Position numbers and translations under genes: made by a program. The notes below the pieces were generated by a model, which worked only from the letters and a program-made list of their open reading frames with translations, ran no database searches and had not been told where the DNA came from. DNA of 64,000 nt from Corynespora cassiicola. Lineage: Eukaryota; Ascomycota; Dothideomycetes; Pleosporales; Corynesporascaceae. The DNA lies in NCBI GenBank assembly GCA_022059125.1, contig JAEUWY010000020.1, forward strand, positions 1,240,001 to 1,304,000. The letters run 5' to 3'. Every line of letters starts with the position of its first letter. The first letter of the stretch is position 1. Positions 58,025 through 64,000 of the stretch are shown here, in pieces.

Positions 58025-59204
58025 TTACGGGCCGTGGACTAGTTGCTCCATCAGCTCAGTCAGATTCTCCATGATGAAAGGATATTCTTGCACCTTCAAG
58101 AGGAAGGCCTGATCCTGTCGAGCTCGCTCTTTCCATGCTTTTCCGAATTTTTCTTTCATCTCCAGATCAAGGTTTCTTTCGATTACATCAATGATATTTT
58201 CATTTTTTTGCTTTCTTGTTTGACTGACATGTTTCATCGCCTTTAGCGCGCAACCCATCCAAAGATCAAATGTGTAGCTCACGGGAAGGTCGATTGGAGC
58301 CCGTGAGAGCGTTTTTGAGCGTCCGTGCGAGGGGTTTCCTTGTTCGGGGATCATCCAAACTAGTTGCGCCATTTTTCGCCTCCGGTAAATCAATGACAGG
58401 CAAACTCTTTGGCTTGGGTGTTCCGGTCGATTCTTCGCTTTCCCCAAATTCTCGCGTACGTGTAGGGCCCGGCTCGGCTGGTGTTTCCATAAGCAACCAG
58501 TCACCAGTTTCTTCTTCGATCAAGTTTCCTTGCGGAGTGGTTCGTAGTGGTCCCTCAAGTATATCGCGCTTGCTCGTATATCGCATAGCAAAGTTCTCGA
58601 GACGTGGTCGGTAAGAATAAGGGGGATCGGCGGCGTCCTCGCTTCCACTCGAAGTACTTTGCGCTTCATGGATGGGATCATGAATGGTCTCTTCGTGTGC
58701 TTGGTACATTTTTGGGGTAGTAAAGTAGGTTGGATCGGATACAATTTGAGGATTCACCTTCGTCGTTGAAAATGGATGGTTTGGCTTAGTGGGAACCTCT
58801 GTTATATCCGCAAAAATACTAGGGCTGTGATTAGTGCAACTTTCCTTGTGTAGAAGCGAATGGTCTTGGGGCTGAGAGTTGCTGGGGCACTCAACAAAAG
58901 ACTCTGTTGGGGGTAAACATGCGGAACTCTGGTTATGAATATATTTGATTCCACCGTGAGTCATAGTAGTAGCAGGGTATTCTTGACAGCTGAAGTACAT
59001 TTCGGTAGAAGAGCTGTTCTCAGAATTAACCATTTCGCTCAAGCTCTTCGGTGTAATAGTCTGATGCTCATTGGTCGTAGAAGTCTGAGTGCTGGCACGC
59101 GCAGGAGAGTTAGCAAGGTGCTTGCTCGGTACTTCGTTAATTTCTTGATCTAATAAATCAGATTCGAGTTGTTGACATCGCCTAAGATTACTTCCAGTCG
59201 GCAT
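58025..59204 (-). CDS. disordered protein, apparent frameshift near 58.3 kb
   Basis: The frame starting at 59204 (MPTGSNLRRCQQLESDLLD) runs 312 codons to 58266 and is Ser/Thr/Pro-rich. It ends in sequence that loses coding character just after ARTLKNAL. The overlapping frame one base over keeps good coding character from about 58320 to 58025: LPVSYTFDLWMGCALKAMKH, then a charged helical end with ERNLDLEMKEKFGKAWKER and LTELMEQLVHGP. A one-base excess near the A5 run at about 58307-58311 would explain the switch. Splicing does not solve it: the GTGAGC donor at 58285 with a TGTCAG acceptor gives the wrong phase. It is either a sequencing error or a real lesion. The corrected protein would be about 390 residues. 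Function unknown. Confidence 0.45.
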
Positions 59205-60672
59205 AGTGTAACGTATGTTTTATCTTTACTTGCCTCTCCCATCGATGACAACGGAGATCTTTTAAAAAAATAAACAGGTAGGAAAAAAATTTAATGAGAG
59301 TCCAGATATCAACCTTTTAAATACTGGAGCTGATTCTATATCTCTATTGCTCGAGTGATTGCCCAGAGGGAAAATTAGATAAGCTTTCAAACAGCGGTCG
59401 TTTGTGAAGGGCACATGACGCTGCTGCCTGTTTCCTGTGTGACTCTAAAGGATTCTTTATTAGTTAAGGAGATTATATTGTCCGTAACATCGTTCTTTAT
59501 TGTGAACAAACTTTGTGGAGTAAATTTAGCTGTAGGCAACTTTCGAGGAATTCTGGTCACTAATCCAGAAAAAGCCACGAATAGTAATGAGTACATGATA
59601 AGACTTTAGAAATCCTAATGAGCAAGAATTCTGTGATGTCCGAATCTTTAATCTGTTACGTGATGCTAAGAAGGTTTGCAAAAAGACGGTCTGATCGTAT
59701 TGAACACTTGTATACCGTATCCGTTCGCCACAAATGTAGGAATCTCTATACTAAAAATCCTATTATCAGAAATTTGATACGAAAAAAACCCCTTGAGTTC
59801 TCGCCTATCTATTGCAAAACCTAACTCTAATGTAAGCTAGTGCACTGTTGTTCTAGACTGTCACAGAAATAGCAAAGCAAAGACACTCTACACTGGGTTA
59901 GGGATGCCTTTTTGCCAAGTAAAAATCAGAGGATCACAATCTCTATTGTAACGGTACCGAATTAATCATGGTAAAGATCGCTCTGATAGAACTTTCGTAT
60001 AGAAGTCACCCAAGATTTCTTCGTTGGGGTCATGAACCGCGGCACTCGACTTGCCGCCCTTGAGGTTGCCTCAACAGCGTTATCGACAACTTTCGAAAAC
60101 CTCGAACTATAAGAACAATCGTAAGTGCAGCTTGGCTATATCGAAATCTTATCATGAATGACATCTCCCAGCTTTCCCTATCACTTGGCATTTCCACGGG
60201 TGTTTTAGCATGGGTCACATTTCATCGCGATTTTGATCGGCCAACACCCGTAAGCAGACACCTTTGACCGGGTATAAATCCTTAACTCGCCGAAGTAGCT
60301 CCTGTGGGCTGTTGCGCCATTACCCTGCTAAGGTTAGAAAGCACGTATTTCGGCCAAACTATCGGCCTTGTGTGCGCTTTTCTCCGTTTTTATACCCACC
60401 AGTGGACACAAGGCGTGAAATTGGGCCGATAGGAAACAATGTACCGGTGGTGGTCGACAACAATACACCCAGGGTCTTTTTTCTCAAATGAACGTCCCCA
60501 CATGGCTTCAAAAACACCAAGCAGGCCAAGATGAAAAATAATTTTTTACATTATCTGAAACTACTCTGATGTTTGCTGTCGTTAGATGGCTACCCGAAGA
60601 TGCAATGCAAAGTTCATGAATTCATTAACATATTGGGAATCCTGCAAAGAAAAATGGATTCGCATAATGGCA
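59205..60672. other. intergenic, AT-rich, no gene seen
   Basis: Nearly 1.5 kb with short open frames only. No credible gene, RNA or transposon feature recognised. Confidence 0.4.
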
Positions 60673-61779
60673 CTACTCAGTATCTCTGAGGTTCACTTGT
60701 GATGAAGCGGGTGTAGGTCTCTTGATATCCGGAGCGGATCGCGCATCTGGCTCCAAGGCCGTGCCGTTCTCTTCAGCCTCCAGATCAACTGATTTGTCTT
60801 CTGAGTGAACAATTACTTCTCTTTCGATTCTTATTTCTGTCGTTTCGGAAGTGGCCGTCTTTCCGCTTTCGTTTGAACGTTCGATTTCGTTCATCTTGAC
60901 GAAAGAACCAGGGCCTCCAGGGCTAGTGCTGAATTGAGACTTTTTGCTGGCCCATGGGACCATGGAAAGAACATTGCTGATTCGAGTCCGTTGGTTGCTG
61001 ATCAAATCCTTGTGTTTGACGATCTTGACTAGACGGTTGAGGACGGAGAACTCGATCTTGAGCTTCACGCTGTACACGGCCGTCTTGTATGTCGTCTGTA
61101 TCTCGTAGTGGCCAGAAAATTGGACCGCTAGAAGACTGACGTCGAATATGAGAACTACGACGTTGACGAGGATAAGATGTCGGAGGAGCTTTCGTAGAGG
61201 ACCCTGTTTGTTGTTGCCACCATGACCCAAGAGTAGAACTGTCTCGTAGATGTAGATGACGGAGATGATAGCTTCTTGGACGCAGAATACCACAATCTGA
61301 ATCTTGTCCACCACCATGAAACCGGGGAGGAAAAGGTCCGAATGTTTCGAGTTGGTTCCCATTGCGAGTACGAATGTAGGGATGCCCAAAAATACCGCGT
61401 TGAATATGATCAAATAGAGGACCCAACGAATCTTTCTCCAGTCTCGGACAACGAGATGTAAACGGGAGTATAGAACGACCGACTGTCCCGTCACCATGCA
61501 GACCCAGCCCAGGCCAACGATGGCACTGGAAACTAGGTCTAACCTGGTGACCTGGAAGAATTTGAGGACGAAACCGATTCCATGGGGGATGATGCCCCAG
61601 TTGGCAACGATCAAACTCCAAAAGTAAAGGCCGTGGCGTTGCTTGAAAACGGCAAAAATGAATACCGAGATCTCTATAACATTGTAGAATGCTATAGCTA
61701 GGAACGCGGACATTGTCATGAGGATGGGCAGGCCGACATTGACACCACCCACAATGCCTACGTCTTCATCGTTCGCCAT
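60673..61779 (-). CDS. seven-helix integral membrane protein (DUF7703-like)
   Basis: A 368-residue single-exon protein with seven predicted membrane helices in its first 250 residues (LPILMTMSAFLAIAFYNVIE, LYFWSLIVANWGIIPHGIGF, IVGLGWVCMVTGQSVVLYSR, WVLYLIIFNAVFLGIPTFVL, IQIVVFCVQEAIISVIYIYE, LLRHLILVNVVVLIFDVSLL, then a shorter one). A hydrophilic tail of about 110 residues rich in Glu and Ser follows. The order of motifs, including GWVCMVTGQSVVLYSRLHL and FCVQEAIISVIYIYE, matches a widespread uncharacterised fungal family (DUF7703-like). A receptor-like or transport role is unknown. The strong coding signal shows it is intact. Confidence 0.8.
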   Translation of the reverse strand: MANDEDVGIVGGVNVGLPILMTMSAFLAIAFYNVIEISVFIFAVFKQRHGLYFWSLIVANWGIIPHGIGFVLKFFQVTRLDLVSSAIVGLGWVCMVTGQSVVLYSRLHLVVRDWRKIRWVLYLIIFNAVFLGIPTFVLAMGTNSKHSDLFLPGFMVVDKIQIVVFCVQEAIISVIYIYETVLLLGHGGNNKQGPLRKLLRHLILVNVVVLIFDVSLLAVQFSGHYEIQTTYKTAVYSVKLKIEFSVLNRLVKIVKHKDLISNQRTRISNVLSMVPWASKKSQFSTSPGGPGSFVKMNEIERSNESGKTATSETTEIRIEREVIVHSEDKSVDLEAEENGTALEPDARSAPDIKRPTPASSQVNLRDTE

Positions 61780-64000
61780 GATGGTGTAGGAATCCCTTGA
61801 AGCGTAAAGATCTCAAAGAAGTCGCTAAGGTGTACGGTAAGCTCAAAATTGGTGGGAGCGACAAAGAATGGAGTCTTACCGAGTAACTGAATGAGCGACC
61901 TCAGGACCAACAGACTGATATCTGTTGATGAGTCTTCCTGGGTGGCATGATGAATACTTCTCGTGTCTTCAGCTGAGCATGGCAGAACGTATAAGAGGCG
62001 ATGGCTCAAGCCATCACGGTTTCGCGGGAACTGCTTGGTCGTTGTAAGTGTCTGCTGGAGGGTTCGTGGCAGAGTGACGACAAGGCACTACCACAACCGC
62101 TTCAGGGGCCCGTTCCATCGCGGGGAGTCGGGGTGTTCTACCGACAGATCTTTAGTTGCCCTGATGCGGGATGGTTGTGCGCTTGGTATGTGATTGCGGC
62201 TGTGACGAGCGAGCTGACAAGGGTTGTAATTGGCCGCCTCCTTCGCATGAGCCGGGCGCTTGACTCAGTATGCAGGAACAACAGAGTTCACAGCCCTGAC
62301 GCAAGTTGCGCCAGGAGGCACAATCCGATTTCTGGCATGCGACGGGAACCTCGGTAGCTGTCGGCCTGTCAGGGCTGCCGTTTAGCATCAGTTTAAAAGC
62401 CATCGGGGGCTGCCGAACTCAGTTTGACAGCTCATATGACCTGCGTTCGTTCGGGTTTCAGTAACATCGAGATCTGCATGCGCGCAATATGCATCGGTAT
62501 TGGCGCATAACGCGTCTTAATGATGTGGTACACGCAGGTGCGATCGATGTTTCGAAGCCCACATGATGGATCAGCCAACACGCGGCAAACGCGTGGGTGG
62601 GCCCGGCCAGATAATCACCCCAGCCGCGTGAGATTGCTTTTTCAAAACTCGCTTTCTCTTAGTTTGCAAATTCTTAGTACAATGGAGTACTCGTATCCGC
62701 TTCTAATAATTTGTACGTATTATAGCTTACAACGTTTGCACGCTGCCTTAATGTTTACAACCTTACTATCCTGGCCAGAACGTCTGGCAGTTTTAGTAGT
62801 TGAACCCACAGTTCTAGCAAATTGGCGTTCTTCCCGCTGCGTCCGGGGACTGTAAAGGTTGGTGCCCAATGGGAATCTGCTCACCTTCAATCATGTTCCC
62901 GTACTCTAGTCATTTGGCGGCATCGCCATGACTATCCGTGCGAAGTACGGTTCGGTAAGCAACCCCATGTGGACTAGTCCAAACTATGTCGAGAAGAATC
63001 GCGCCATCCAAGCCGTCTCCAAGCAAACGGCTGATTGAAACCATACGGAAATCAGCTCGAATCCAGCGGAGGTAGGCATCAGTGCTTTCCATTAATGCCT
63101 TGGCTACTTGCTTTGAAAACGAGAGGGTGGTTTACTTGCTATCCAATCGAAGAAGCCCACGAACTTGTTATAATAAGGCTCAAACCTAATGTGAGCCGTG
63201 TACGCCGATTGGGAAATAAGTCGACCCTCTCGGGGCGTGCGCCGAACCAATGACAGTGAGACGCTGGAAATGAACATGTTCTTTTCTTTTCTTTTTCTGC
63301 TGTGATGCCTGCAGGACCCAGCATGCAGAGTGTGGTCATCACATGTGAACGTAAGTTTATACCTTCCACACAATCTGCACACAGGTCCCGTACTTAAATC
63401 TGATCAGGGTGCAAATTGGCGATATAAACTTCAGAGGCGTTATCTGTCACTCAAAATGGCTTAAATAATGCATTTGCGCGGATATTGCCATTGTTTGCGT
63501 TGACTTTCAGCTGGTGAGTCCAGGACACACTGCCATAGTCGCCCCCATTTCGGGACCTCCTTCCACTGATCATTCCAATTGCCAAGGTACACATGATGGA
63601 TGATGACTGACAAGCTCGACCTCCCAAATAGCTCCCCCCAAGATTTTCCTCTGCCCTTAAAAAGGAACTATATGGTCAATTCGAATGTTGAAACAACACA
63701 ACTGTTCTGGCAATAGATTCTCTTGCTGATCAGTATGACCTTACTTCGGTTTACATTAAATACTATTTTTAGGTTTCTGTCTACTTGCAATTCACATGCA
63801 ATCCGCTTTTCACATTTTGCAGCGATTATTGTGCACTAGCAAAGCTATTTTATGGCCTTTTAGATATCCTAGCATTTTTGTGTGTTGGGCCATGAACCGT
63901 GGAACACCACCTCAACGCCTTTGACAATTACTTCATCAAGTCTCGACTATATCTTGCAACGTCCATCTACCTCGTTTACAAAAGTAGAAGTTGCTACTAA
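61780..64000. other. right end of window, no gene seen
   Basis: 2.2 kb upstream of the seven-helix protein gene. Its first part is the promoter of that gene. The remaining open frames are short and lack coding character. No tRNA, rRNA or repeat was recognised. Confidence 0.4.

Noticed and set aside
62001..62357. 118-codon plus-strand open frame
   Set aside because: No domain, poor composition, and it overlaps other equally long random frames.
60025..63960. Similar short stretches near 60.03 kb and 63.89 kb (both around CATGAACCG)
   Set aside because: Only about 60 loosely matching bases; not enough by eye to call a repeat family or transposon ends.

Overview
The window is nuclear DNA of a filamentous ascomycete (Pezizomycotina). 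The genes carry short GT-AG introns of about 45-120 nt with CTAAC-type branch points, a Zn2Cys6 regulator, fungal iterative polyketide synthases and fungus-specific membrane protein families. There are no bacterial operon signals. The first ~7 kb is GC-rich. From about 46 kb to the right end the DNA is AT-rich, gene-poor and holds decayed genes.

Left flank (1-12 kb): a membrane-anchored protein of unknown function (829-2829), a fungal-specific transcription-factor-like protein (4063-6051), two small multi-exon proteins of unknown function (7.7-8.5 kb and 9.0-10.0 kb) and a disordered Ser-rich protein (10.4-11.6 kb).

Centre (12-46.4 kb): a polyketide biosynthetic gene cluster. A non-reducing PKS (SAT-KS-AT-PT-ACP-TE, 2103 aa after splicing) and a highly reducing PKS (KS-AT-DH-vestigial MT-ER-KR-ACP, 2352 aa) face away from each other across a 0.9 kb shared promoter. 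Three more head-to-head pairs follow: SDR/cupin, Zn2Cys6 regulator/NmrA-like protein, and FAD monooxygenase/14-TM MFS transporter. An Old Yellow Enzyme and a SAT4/rhodopsin-type membrane protein lie on the NR-PKS side and may belong. The pairing predicts that the HR-PKS makes a reduced acyl chain, the SAT domain of the NR-PKS takes it as starter, and PT plus TE form and release a beta-resorcylate-type product (resorcylic acid lactone, acyl resorcylic acid or isocoumarin class). The FAD monooxygenase, SDR, NmrA-like protein and cupin then tailor it, and the MFS pump exports it. Palindromes built from CCGAT/ATCGG half-sites occur in several of the shared promoters.

Right flank (46.4-64 kb): a gene interrupted only by in-frame stops (46.8-47.7 kb), a second two-exon gene with one in-frame TAG (50.3-51.3 kb), several disordered or short proteins, a Cys/His-containing protein (52 kb), a four-repeat GAEQDRY protein (53.8 kb), a small secreted protein (55.4 kb), a (TTC)33 microsatellite (57.8 kb), a possibly frameshifted gene (58-59 kb) and a 7-TM membrane protein (60.7-61.8 kb). 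I recognise no gene in the last 2.2 kb.
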